From Trichobilharzia regenti (taxonomy: Eukaryota; Platyhelminthes; Trematoda; Strigeidida; Schistosomatidae), in the NCBI GenBank assembly GCA_944472135.2, contig OX235270.1:116327842-116391841 (forward strand): a stretch of 64,000 nt of DNA. The letters run 5' to 3'. A model generated the notes under the pieces. It saw only the letters and a program-made list of their open reading frames with translations. It did not search any database and had not been told where the DNA came from. Position 1 is the stretch's first letter, and each line of letters opens with the position of its first letter. Made by a program: the position numbers and the translations under genes. Shown here piece after piece: positions 36,235-48,800 of this stretch.

Positions 36235-39200
36235 CATTCCAATGAATAGTAAAATAGTGCCAACAAAACGTAGAACTAGGGCGTTTATTTTATTTCGTCA
36301 AGACCGTCAATGCTGTAATAAGAAAAATGGTGGTGGCGTTGCAACTTTTATTCACTCTAAATGGTCTGTCTCAAATAACGTCTGCTTCACCTTTCTCAAA
36401 TGACTTCATTGACTGCATTACTGTCAAATGTCGCCCCAAATATAAACAAATCTATATTACAAACATGTACATTTCTCCTAGCTGCTCTCCGTCTCAGATT
36501 GCTCCTTTCTTGAAGCTCTTGATCACGCAAACATAGTCAAATTTCCCACTCGACTTGACAAAACACTCGATCTAGTTTTTACTAATGACGAAAGAGTATA
36601 TGAAACACGTAGACGTTCACCGATACTTAACTCAGATCACTGCATTGTCCGCGTTTTGCCAAAAATATACAGCAAAACACATATTAAAATCTTCTCACAC
36701 CTGTCTACGATAGCACAACAAAGAAGCTATACATCTGACAACCTACTCAATCTAAGATGCATGTTAAAAGATACTAACTGGGATCTATTCTATGAAAGTA
36801 CACTAGATGACTCAATCACCAATATAATGGATTATCTCAAGTTCTGCCTCGACATATGCTGTCCCAAACAAACACTGTTCAAACGCCTCGACCGCTTCTC
36901 GTCTCCCCATCTCAAACAACTTCGCAGGCAAAAAGAAATGTTATATAAAAGCAAAGACAAGTTAGGACTTAAAAAGATTAATGCTCAAATCAAATCTGAA
37001 ATCAAAAATTTTTTTATTTTATTTTTTTTTTATGGTTACAGCTTGATTCCACACCGTATTTTTTGGTACAAGTGTGGAATTTTCAGCGTGGATATCGGTA
37101 GCCCAAAATTCGCAGGCCAACCATAGATATCAGGTGTGCGTCGGTGAGGGCTCGAACCCCGGACCATGTGCATGGTCGGCGAGAGTCCTAACCACTGTGC
37201 CACCGACGCACTGATATCTATAACCAAACACTTTTATCATGCAAATCTCCTATCAGCATGTGGAAATTTTTCAATGAAATTACTGGCAATAGTAAGCGAT
37301 GTAATGTTTTTCCCTCTTGTGATGTTAATGCTCTTAATCTGTCTTTTATACGCTCTCCTTCTACTATAACCACTTCTAACGTTACTAATCTTGTAGCTGA
37401 TAACTTCCAGGACTTTAGTACTCTCGATGTTTTGAAATGTCTTAAAACTCTTAAGCCCTCACATAGTCTTGGCCCTGATGGCATACCTGCATATGTTCTA
37501 AAACAATGTGCAGATGCTTTATGTCTCCTCTAACTAATATCCTAAATGCTTCTTTCTCCGAAAACGTTGTACCTGTTCCATGGAAAGACATTAAAATAGT
37601 CCCTGTCCCTAAACCTGGCAATAGCAAGAACGTAAAGTTCAGACCCATCGCCATCACTTCCCCGTTTCTAAAGCTCATGGAAAAACTAGTACTTCTTAAA
37701 CTTGAACCCTCCCTTAAAAGCTTCGAAGACCCCAAACAATTTGCCTACAGACAGGGTAGGAGTACTTTAGACGCTGCAGCCGTCTTACACAACAGTATTG
37801 TCTCATCATTAGACAAAGGTGCCAAATATGTCCGCTGCACGTTTCTTGACTTCACTTCTGCTTTCGACTCTGTACCTAGATGTCTCTTGCTAAATAAGCT
37901 CTCCATGACACAAACCGAGTCCTGGGTCACTAACTGGTTGCATTCCTACTTTTCAAACAGAATGCAGTACACCGTATACAAAGGCGAATCCTCCTCTGCT
38001 GTGCTCACTGAAGCTGGTGTCCCCCAAGGTGCTGTACTCTCCCCACTTCTCTTTTCATTCTTTCTACATGACCTACCATCTTCAAATGACATTAACTTTG
38101 TCAAATATGCTGATGACCTAACTGTATCTTTACCTGTCAAATGTCAAAGTGACTGCTCTAAACTAAATGGCTTCTTATCAGAAATCAGCCAATGGTCCAA
38201 GGAAAACGGTCTCACCTTAAACCCCTCCAAATGCCAAACAGTTAATTTCACCTTTAGGCACAAATCTGACCTAAACAAACTGGTTAGCACTCACGAGGTG
38301 TGCAACATAGATGGCACTGAAATTGAAACCAAGTCGGAAATTAAATACCTAGGCGTCACTCTATCTTCTGATCTTTCCTGGTCGTCTCATATCTTGACGA
38401 TTTCCAAGAAAATATTCCGTCTTACCTTCTACATCAAGAAGTTAAGACATTCTGGTGTAACCCAACCCTTACTCCTACAATTTGTTAACTTCCGTATTCT
38501 GCCTATTATTCTCTATTGTTCCCCCTTAGTCTTTCCTGGGCTATTGAAGAAAGACTATACCTTATTACGTAGGATGTTAAAGGTTGTCAGCAGGGTAAGC
38601 AGTTTGCCACTTAGCCAGCTTGTTAATATTCTGGTGGACAGGCACATGGACTCATGTGAAAAATGGGCGAAATCCATTTTATCTGACTCACAACACCCTC
38701 TACATTCACAACTCTCCCCATGTATCTCTTCAGGGAAAACCAGAAGCCTATATAGGAAACTATATGCCCGCACTAGTAAGTACAAAAACTCATCCATACC
38801 CTACCTAGCTCGTGTTCTGTGCGATAAAGAAAGCATTAGGCGTGAAACCTTTAACTTATTAAATAGTCAGTAGAACAAATGGATCTCGTCTTTCCAACTC
38901 ACATCATTTACAGGTACAACGTTTTCTCTCTACCTTTTTTTTGTTATGTGTTGTTTTGTTTCTCTCTTCCTTACAAACTCTACTTAAAACATTCTTGTTC
39001 GTTCTTTCACACTCTGTATATCTCGACCATTTTGCTATCGCTTACGCCAGTAAATATGCTAGTAGTATATACTTTTCTAACACCTTCAAACACTCTGTTT
39101 AAATTTTGGCTTTGCTACCGACATGCTAATATGTTGTTGTCAAAACTGACTGAAATAACCTTAATCTATGTAGAATTATATTTATTGTTAATGTACTAAC

Positions 39201-39290
39201 TGGATGCAATATTGTAGTAAAATGCTGAGAATTCCATTCTGTATCACAAGTACTGATTTGGAATAAAGCTTATCCTATCTTAAAAAAAAG
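36235..39290 (+). mobile_element. CR1-like non-LTR retrotransposon, well preserved
   Basis: It starts within an AP endonuclease domain (LFRQDRQCCNKKNGGGVATF, then DLVFTND and NSDHCIVRV near 36560-36650). The linker at 36656-37000 follows and is interrupted by a SINE (37004-37210). A short frame 37258-37533 and a long open frame of 455 residues (37506-38873) then cover the reverse transcriptase: FRPIAITSPFLKLMEK, FLDFTSAFDSVPR, GVPQGAVLSPLLFSFFLHDL and the catalytic FVKYADDLTVS. A single frameshift near 37520 separates the last two frames, and another lies in the endonuclease near 36400. The 3' end (TTCCATTCTGTATCACAAG, GGAATAAAGC) is at about 39275. It occupies the gap between the convergent BBS1 and ZMYND12 genes. 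Confidence 0.9.
37004..37210 (-). mobile_element. SINE with CR1-type tail nested in the CR1-like ORF
   Basis: On the minus strand: GTGCGTCGGTGGCACAGTGG (A box region), GGGGTTCGAGCCC (B box), CACACCTGATATCTATGG, then GTGTGGAATCAAGCTGTAAC and an A/T-rich tail. The flanks are CTGAAATC (36996-37003) and CTGATATC (37211-37218), an 8-bp duplication with one mismatch. Without the insert the host frame reads IKSEIYNQTLLSCKSP. Confidence 0.85.
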
Positions 39291-39496
39291 TGTAGTAAAA
39301 GGACACTGAAAATGACTGAATCGTATTTACGGTTAACGCTAACCCTTACTGACCATTCTTTCTTTTTTGTCTTAAAGAAATATATTTCCTGAAATATATT
39401 TTCCTACGAAACTGCATCTCTTATCGTTGAAATTCTAAACACGTTAACTAATCTTTATGTGACTGTACTCTCACACTGTATACCCGTTGACGTATC

Positions 39497-39498
<2 letters not shown>

Positions 39499-39534
<36 letters not shown>
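39499..39534. repeat. (TA)n microsatellite
   Basis: An uninterrupted AT dinucleotide run. Confidence 0.95.
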
Positions 39535-39537
<3 letters not shown>

Positions 39538-40219
39538 TTTTTACTTACTGTTTCTGAATTGTGTAGGGTTTCACATTGTGGTGTTAATATATTTCCCAAA
39601 CCCATTTCCCAAAAAAGTAAAACACAACCAGTAAGACTATTAAAATGACTCACTTCTTACTGTATATTTTTCATTGCTATTTCTCAACAATTTTATTTTA
39701 AAATTCTTTACGTTTTTATAAATCGTTAATTTCCACAATCTTAATACAAAGAAATAAAGTAGAATCTTTTTTCGAATAAGGTGAAATATCCTTATTCTAT
39801 TGTAGTATTATGGTAATGCATACTTGTAGTTCACTCTTCGACTTCTTTGAATTACACAGTTCTCATATCAACCATAAATATTTCAAAAACAGAAAACAAA
39901 ACACCTATAAATCAAAACGATAAATTGTAGCTTTCGATTGGCATGTTTATAACACAGCGTGGATGACATGTTTTTGTACCTTAGTCACTGTTGTTCTAGC
40001 TATTGCTGACGATTTTATTGACAACTTTTATTTAATTGGTCAGGAAATCCAAACAATTTTTTTTGGTAAACTCCTAAAATTTTTAGGTTATTTCTATAGA
40101 TAAGAGGAGAATTACTTACAAAACCATTAGTGGAATTAAAAAGCGAAAGAAAATAAATGGACAGGGAAGACACTGAAGCATAAGTTGAAGTATGAGACAA
40201 TGAGAGTGAAGGGTATAAC
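39535..40219. other. ZMYND12 3' flank
   Basis: AT-rich sequence downstream of ZMYND12 (minus strand). It should hold the 3' UTR; no further gene is recognised. Confidence 0.4.
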
Positions 40220-41303
40220 TTATTGCGAGACCTTTATACAACTTGTTTTAGTCTTTTCTTCTAGTGCACGTTCCATTAAGTTGATGTCGGCTTTTATTTT
40301 TGGATGTTCTGGAGCGTGTTCAGCAGCAACCTTAGCTTCAGCTAAATATTGTATAGCCTTCAATAAATAAATAAATAAACATTATTTTTAATTGTCATTT
40401 ATAGATTTTAAAAATATTTCCTATTAGTGTTAATACTTCAACCTATACATGCAGCATACTAAAAGTCGAATGATACGAACAATAGTCACAACGATTTATC
40501 TTAAGCCAACTGACTGACTGAACACTAACGTAGACACTTGTAAGGAAATATATTATTTCAAGCTGTCATTCTTCAAAAAAGCACTCGTAAGATAATAATA
40601 ATAATGATCATTACTATTTTATTTATAATGTGAGATCTCTTGAGGTAACTATAGATGCATACGGGGTGAAATATAGATCCTTCATTTTTGAATTTTCTAC
40701 TAGCAAAGCGGCTTTCCTACAGCACATGATTAAGTCACTTACACCTATTTATCTTCCCCTCTATTACCTCCTGCCTTGATATACTACGTAAGGTATGACA
40801 GATTGGACTATTATGCAAATAATAACAATAGTGGTTTTCAAGTTCTCTATTGCTTCCTGATATTTTTCACGTCGTTGCGCTCACTTCTGTCCCAAAACTA
40901 CACTCATACCATCCTATATTGAATTTGTTTGTTGAATTATTACACCCATAAAACTAATTTCGGTGGACTGTCAATCGAAAATGTTGATTGATTGCTGAGT
41001 TTGAAAACGGTAACCTTAGTAGCAAGTAAACCGTTTAACTTTGCCACTTATATACCTAAAACAAGCAACAAATGTTAACAAAGCGAGATTTAACGTACTC
41101 ATCTAATGTAGCTAGAGGAAACCATAGCTAAATGCTGTACATAAAATCTTACACTTAATGTGGTGGTGTAAACAGACAATGTGTTCACACATATTCCCAC
41201 AGTTCAATACAGCATTAGCAACAGAACACTATTTGAACATTTTATTTCATGTCGTTTGATATAATCCAAAATCACACGCTCAATGATTGGTTAGAGAATA
41301 TAA

Positions 41304-41349
<46 letters not shown>

Positions 41350-44300
41350 GCTTCGGTGTCTTGCCTTCTGTTGTTACAATAACACTGCATAGATTATTGA
41401 GTCCTGCTTTATTAAAATTTTCTACTTGTTTTAAATTCTTATTAGGAAATAAATCTTTCCAACTTTTCTATCTCATAAACACTTACAGATTGTAGGTGAA
41501 AATGAGAAATTCGTGTCCAAGTCCTGGGTACACAAACTGAATTGCTTTATTTTTTTAAAAAACATATTCAAGTCTGACTGGTTTTAAAAGTTACGAACAC
41601 TTACCTTTTGCTTTCGTTCTAAAACATAATTCAACATTGATAGGGTTAAATATAATCGAACTTTGGGATCTGGTCTAACTGGATTATGGATAATCGCGTT
41701 TGTTCCATCCTCAATGATGCGTTGTTGACGATATTTTTCGATGGCATATAACATTTTCTCAGCTTCTGCCTTTTGTGCATCATCTAATTTACATAGTTCA
41801 TTGTGTTAGTTGTAAGAAGGAAACAAAATTGTAACGTGAACATAATGCTGAATTTCAAAAGCGACATACACAGTACAAAAACATGGATTTTGTTTATTGT
41901 ATTTAAGGTTATTCGGAAAATACAATAAATGTACATACCTATTGTCTTTTCCTTGCTGATATTTATCAGAGGGAAACTGTACAGAAATGTATATTCGTTT
42001 ATTTTTCAGAAAAAAGTAATTGATACTCGTGTAGTATTCTTTTACACCTAACAATATTTCTCCGTCTTCGCTATTACTATCTCTGCGACGATATAGAAAG
42101 TGCTATGCAAAAGGGACCTAATTAAATTAAGTTATTTATTAGAGAGGAGGAAATCATGATTTTAATGGACAGCAGCTATTAATCATAAAATTTCTTTCTA
42201 GGGAGTTACAGTTGACACTTTCAATCTAGTTGGTGCTGAGGTAGGCAACTAAGCATGATATGCCACATCTTCCAAGTATACAGTGTATGGCTTCAAAACA
42301 TAGTTATCTAAAGCATGGGAGAAAAAGGAACTTTTAACAAATCGGCTCAGAAATATTTGACATTTTGAGCTAATCTTCTGCAAAATATTACCATTTACAC
42401 TTTAGACCTACATATCGGACACTAAAGTAGAAAATTATACGATACAGCATAAAACTGTTGAGTCAAAGGGAAAGATGACACTCATGTCAAAAAAATAATC
42501 TGTCGTTATTTAGACTAGGTTACACGGGTACTTATTAAAACAGGACAAAAAATATATTGGTCGAAGGGAAACATATTGAATTATGGATATTCAGGCTTTA
42601 AGACAAAGAAGATGGTAAGTGAATATACCTAAACACAATCACTTTTCAATCACAGAGTTCAAATCAAAGATGGTTATTCTCTTAAATTTAAGTCCCGTAG
42701 ACTATAAATGACTGTTACAAATAATTACCCATCATCAGAATTACTGGCTGAAATATATAACTTTAAGTGATGCTGATCTTTGAAAGTTAGATGACTCTGT
42801 CGGATTCATACGCGGAATACCCTTACATTGTAACTAGAAAAAGAAATAAGACCATTTTGGTCAAGTTCAAAGAGGTGAGCAACGAAGAACAGCTGCAATT
42901 ATGAGACTATAAATCTTATAAACTTAAATGACTAATAATGTGTTCATATACAGACCAATACAGCACTCACAAAGTTATAAATACATGCTTTTAGAAGGAA
43001 TATGTTAAGTATGCTACTCTTCATTTTCTAAAAAATAAGTATCACAACATTATCCACTTTATTAGTCAGCTGCAGGGAAAAACAAAAACCAGATAGGGTG
43101 TTTCTTATGTTCTAAGAAACATCTTAAACATAAAGTTTGTTTATAGTATTGGTCATGTGTTGCTAGTCTAGTTAAGAACAGGAAACCTTAACTGGCCTAG
43201 AATTCGGGGACAAGGAAATGGTGGTCACTCTGAATCTACCATGGTAATATGTCTTATTAACTGTTATTATTAGGGATATTTTTACAGTATACTTTATTCT
43301 ACCTTTTATTATTGTTATTAGTATCCCTGATTCATTTAAAATGTCTTTTATCAGTAAGTTATCTTACCTACTTTTAACACTTATTATTACCATCACTACT
43401 ATGAGTATTATTCAGTTTGCCATTCTTAATATATTCAAGTCCTTTCTTTGATAACTAATTGTTTATTGAAGTGATGTAATTGAATAGTATTGCATCGTTA
43501 TAAAAGTTTTTGTATTTCCCAATGAACGCAAAACAAAATGATATCGGGAAATACAAAAACTTTAATGTATACCGTATACCCAATGCTCCAATTTTTTCAA
43601 ACTGTTAAAAGTTAATGTGGTCTAAACATATATGAACAGTAATGCATTTGATCTTAATTTTTACCTCTCCTTGAAAGAGAAAATGACTCAATGCAAGGAC
43701 GGACAGGAGAAGGAGACGCTGAGCTCAACTTACACAGCACCCGACAAAGAAGAGTGCTAGGAAGGACAAAAGACAATTCTACGACAACCTGGCCACTGAA
43801 GCTGAGAAGGCAGCAGGCAAAAGGGACCTGAGGGCATTATATCTGATAACCAAATATCTATCCGGGAAGAGATCAACACAAGCGAAACCTATAAAAGACA
43901 GCCACGGGAATCCAGTTACCAAGAAAGAAAGACAGATTAAACAATGTGCGGATCACTTCAAAGGACTCTTGAACCAACCATTAACTGCAACCCGTTCAGA
44001 AATACCAACAACAGCACGTACACAACTGCAAGTTGACACCAGTCCTCCAACGAGAACTGAAGTCTTGAATGCAGTCAAGACTCTGAAAGCTGGAAAAGCA
44101 GCTGGACCAGATGGAATACCCCCTGAAGCACTGAAAGCGGACCCAGAGACGACTGCAAACATGCTGACTCCACAATTGTGAAAGGTCTGGAAGGAGGGAA
44201 AGGTGCCTACTGACTGGAGGAAAGGTTACCCCGTGAAACTACCAAAGAAGGGCGACTTAGGGCTCACTCTGCAAGAACTGGCCAGGAATCATGCTCCTGT

Positions 44301-45789
44301 CGACGCCAAGTAAAATCCTGAGTCGCATCATCATGGAGAGATTAAAGGACGCTCTGGAGAGAGAACTCCGGCCAGAACAAGCTGGCTGCATTCAGGAAAG
44401 GCATATCATGTACTGACCAAATTGCAACTCTACGCATCATCAGCACAGAACAAAGCATGGAATGGCAATCAAACCTCTACCTCAACTTTGTAGACTTCGA
44501 GAAGGCCTTTGACAGCGTAGCGTTGACCGCGAAGTGACTTGGAAATTACTCAAGTACTACGGCGTACCCCAAATATTCATCAACCTTATTTAACAGCTGT
44601 ACGACAACATGTCAAGTGATCCACAACGGAAAACTCAACGAGGCGTTTGGAGTAAACACAGAAGTCAGACAAGGGTGCTGGGTTATTATCACCAATGATA
44701 TTCCTAATTGTGATGGACTGACTGGATTATGCGTCAGACAGTGGGAAACGGGTAGACAGGGATATCCTGGACCGACGCGAAGAACCTAGAAGATCTGGAT
44801 TTCGCGCGTGGATGATTTATTTCACACAAAATCGAAGACTTACAAGCGGAAACCGACAAACTGGTCGAAGAAGCAGCCGGCGAAGACAGGACTCCATGTG
44901 AACATAAACAAGACGGAGGTTATGAAAATAACCAGCCAACAACAACAGTAGCAACACCCAACGTCAACCACCATCAACGGGAGGGATTTGAAAGAGGTTA
45001 ATTCATTCACTTATCTAGGGAGCATTGTCTCAACTACAGGCAGTCGGAACGGACGAGGATGTCAAATCGAGCGAGAATCGGGAAGGCGGGAAACACATTC
45101 ATCAACCTGAAATCAATCTGGAAATCTTCGTCACTCAGCCAGAATCAACAACAACAAAATTCGGTCGGTCGGATTTTCAATACAAGCGTCAAGTCAGACA
45201 GTTCTTCTATACGGATCAGAAACATGGCGGGCGGGTCACAAAGAATATTTGCAACAGCCTGTTGCAGACCAGACCTTGATTAACAACTGCCTTCGCTGGC
45301 TCTATACTGAAGATCAGATGGCCGGGCCGGAAAGAATCACCAACGAGAAACTATGGGAACAAACAAAGCAAGAACCAGTCGCCCAACAGATATGCAGGAG
45401 AAAGTGGAGATGGATCGGACACTCGCTGAGGAGACCGCTGGGTGACATCGCGCGCCAAGCCCTCGAGTGGAACCCGAAAGGAAAGCGGCGTGTGGGACGT
45501 CCAGGGGTGACATGGAGGAGATCGTGTAAAGAGGAGTTGAAAGAGTATGGACTAACATGGATTCAGGTGAAAAGTACAGCAGAAGACAGAAACAAATGGA
45601 GGCGTGCAGTTGAAGCCTATGTTCCACTAGGAACCCAAGGGAGCAATAATAATAATAATGATTTACCTCTCCTACTCCCTTCCCCTTATCTATTTGAACA
45701 TGACCTGGAAAATATTCACACCTGTTGTTTCGCATGATTAGTTCAATGTATTTTATTTACTTATCAGTCTTATATCGAACAATGTAATT

Positions 45790-45849
<60 letters not shown>

Positions 45850-48800
45850 TTATATGCAGAGTATTCAGCTGAAGAGTTCTACCGGAATTCTATGAATTCA
45901 TTAGATCCTGCTTTGTTAACGTTTGTAGCTTGTTTTCTATTTTAATAACTTGAGACCACTCTGGATTTCTTCACTTCATTTCTCAATAGTTATTTTTATT
46001 ACCTTTCTACTTTTCCAGTAGCTTTTATTCAATACCTCACTTTCGAAGAGTCACAGCCATTTGACTGCGAAGAATATCAAAAGTTCCAAAGCTTAAACAG
46101 ATTTGTCAGGTACTGTAGTGCTATTGCCCAGGTATTCATATGTTCATCTAACTGTTATTTAGGTAAAACATAAATGAAGATAAAAGGTTACTGATATGTC
46201 TTGAGATTCAGTCGATCATATGTCGACAAAGAAATCAGTACCACGTAAGGTTTATGGCATTTGCAGTCACATGGTTGTGAAGAAGAGTATTTGCACTATG
46301 AAGGGCAATATCTTGATGTTTTCAACTCCCTGCGGTTATCCACTTTAGGGTGATTGACCTTTTTTATTCCTTCACGTTCCCAGTGGAACATAGGGCTTCA
46401 AGCTAAAGGCTTGAAGTTACTGTGGCAGTGTTTATTTTTATAGGATGGGATTGCTAGCCTCATGCCCAACCTTTTCTCTCTACGAGCTTTATCTCTGTCT
46501 TAGGGATGTAAAGGAATGCGTTGGCTGAGGATCGAATCCGGGGACCATGTGCATGGTCGGCGAGCGTCATAGCCTCTGTGCCACCGACGCACAGGGTGAT
46601 TGACTTATTCACGGCATATTTTAAATTTTGTCTTGATATTGGTATGTATGATATTAGCCATAAATGAATAGAATGGGCTGAAAGTGTGGTAAAGATCTAA
46701 CAGCAGTTTATTTTAAAAAATTGGCAAACCTGCCCTGAACTTTATTTCGAACTTTAGTAAGTGAGGAAGTCATCCTATGCTTTCTAAGAATGTCACTTTG
46801 TGCTCAGACTTTTCATTTTATCTGAAGTGAACCAATAATATAGAGACTTGCAAAAAAGTGTATCAGCTCAACTTGCTGAACTTTTTAAAAGCACGCACCA
46901 ACAAAGAAATGAAACTGTATGGTAGACAGGATAGTTAAGAGAAAATCAGTGAGATTTCAAAATCTGGAAAATTATAAGGAGTGAACAGATCCCGAAAAGA
47001 ACTTTGAACCAAATCACCAACATTTTCAAGCCTTTGTTTCTTAGTATACCAAAGACGCTAGCCTGGTACTTCACGTGTCAATCAAATCAATGGGCGAAAT
47101 CTTCATGGATTTGTCTAACTTACTATAAGTTAACTGCAGCACTGATGAGGATGTCAAATCCTTTGAACTTATAGGTATAACTACAGTCTGCCGCAAACAT
47201 ATCTGTTTTTTATTTTGATGAAAACCTGAAATTTGATAATAAGTTTTCGTCCCAGTTGCAAATAAAGTAAAGCACAAAACATTGGAAGACACAGTTGAAA
47301 TTATGCACATCCCAATGTTAGAAAATACTGATTACTTGATCCCTAATAATTCCTTACATTAAACGTAATATTTCAGGATTTCGTGACATTAGATGCATAC
47401 AGCCCTCCAGAAAAATGTTTTATCTTGATTCGCCGCATTTATATGTAAGGGCGAAGGAAAGAGTTCAATGAATATTAGGGGAAATGCTTGAAATTCCTGA
47501 GATGACAAGGAATGAATAACACTGATGCAGTGAGACTGATTTGGGTATAAGTATAAAACTTGGGCGCTATGGTAGAGCATAACTCCATTATGCATAAGAT
47601 TTTATTTTGACAAATCACACAGTATGCACATTGTTGTATGTACACTGTACAACACTGTGTGATTTATCAAAATAAAATCTTATCCATAATAGAGACTGAT
47701 TTGGGTTTGACATTGTCAAGTTAGATATTTTAGTTTATAAATGAGCTGTTACCTAGAGTCTGCTTGGTTTCTTGAGTTATTTCAGCCACAACTGCTCCAA
47801 TTCCTTCAGGTATCACTGGTTTATACAACAGACTTTCAACCAATTCACCCAAATACGCAGCCCATATATTAACAACGCGTGCATATAAATCATCAGCAAC
47901 TGGGCTTTTGACATAGGCATCTGAACAGAAAAATCAGAGTTTTTTGATAAATTAACGTCATGCTTTGCTGCTTCTTCACAAAGGAATGAACCGTGAGTTT
48001 TTCCAGTTGAAACCACTCCAAGAGATCTCGGTGTTACCGATGGATAAACATATGTTGACGGTTTATCAGACAACTCCTGATTTATTAGATTTTCATTGTT
48101 CTTATCCCTTTGATGCATTGCATAAAATACTTCAGCCATTTGAAAATAACCACCTGCTGTGCGAATGTGATCAGTTCCATATTCACACGATGCATAGAAT
48201 ATCTGTAAATAATAGTTACGGTGTAATAACATGGGACAGTAAAGCCTGATGCAAGACTAAGCAAACAGATATAATGTGAGTATAATGATTAATACAGATG
48301 ATTTTGAATTTTCGAAGTCAATAGCAAAAAGAAATGCGTGAGAAAATGTGGTGAATTTTCCTCACTTTATGACTAGCATTGTTTTCTGCAGTCATTAATT
48401 GACATCTGATTCTAACTCCAAGTAAGCCTCTGAAAAAGTGAAATTACTCTTTATGATCAACCCTTAAAATTCTGTTTAATACAAAACCAAGGGATAGGAA
48501 ATATCCTACGTCATTTTGATTAAATTTGGACCATCACCTCTCTACTGCGCTAGAATCCTGTTTATTTAGTTTCAATTTCACTGAAAATATATATATATAT
48601 ATAGTGTCTCTGTTACAAGCACAAAATATAAATAACGACTAATTAGCAAAAATATAACGAACGACACTTACATCTTTGGCTAAGCTTTCTAGTGCCAGCT
48701 CATAGTCGCCCTTAGCAGCGTACAATAAACCAAGTTTACGATGTAACTGTGATCGTATACCATTAGAGCACTCGTGTTGCGTTTTAAGTATTGTCCACTG

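Noticed and set aside
37506..38873. Open frame of 455 codons as a host gene
   Set aside because: It contains the YADD catalytic motif and all RT blocks of a CR1-like element and continues from transposon sequence on both sides.
45795..45847. TA-rich tract as an origin or centromere-like element
   Set aside because: Simple dinucleotide repeats occur several times in the window and are ordinary microsatellites.
46550..46592. Possible tRNA genes at the GGTTCGA boxes (also near 12010, 27300, 28290, 28785 and 37160)
   Set aside because: A and B boxes are present, but no full cloverleaf was seen, and each is followed by a SINE body and LINE-type tail.
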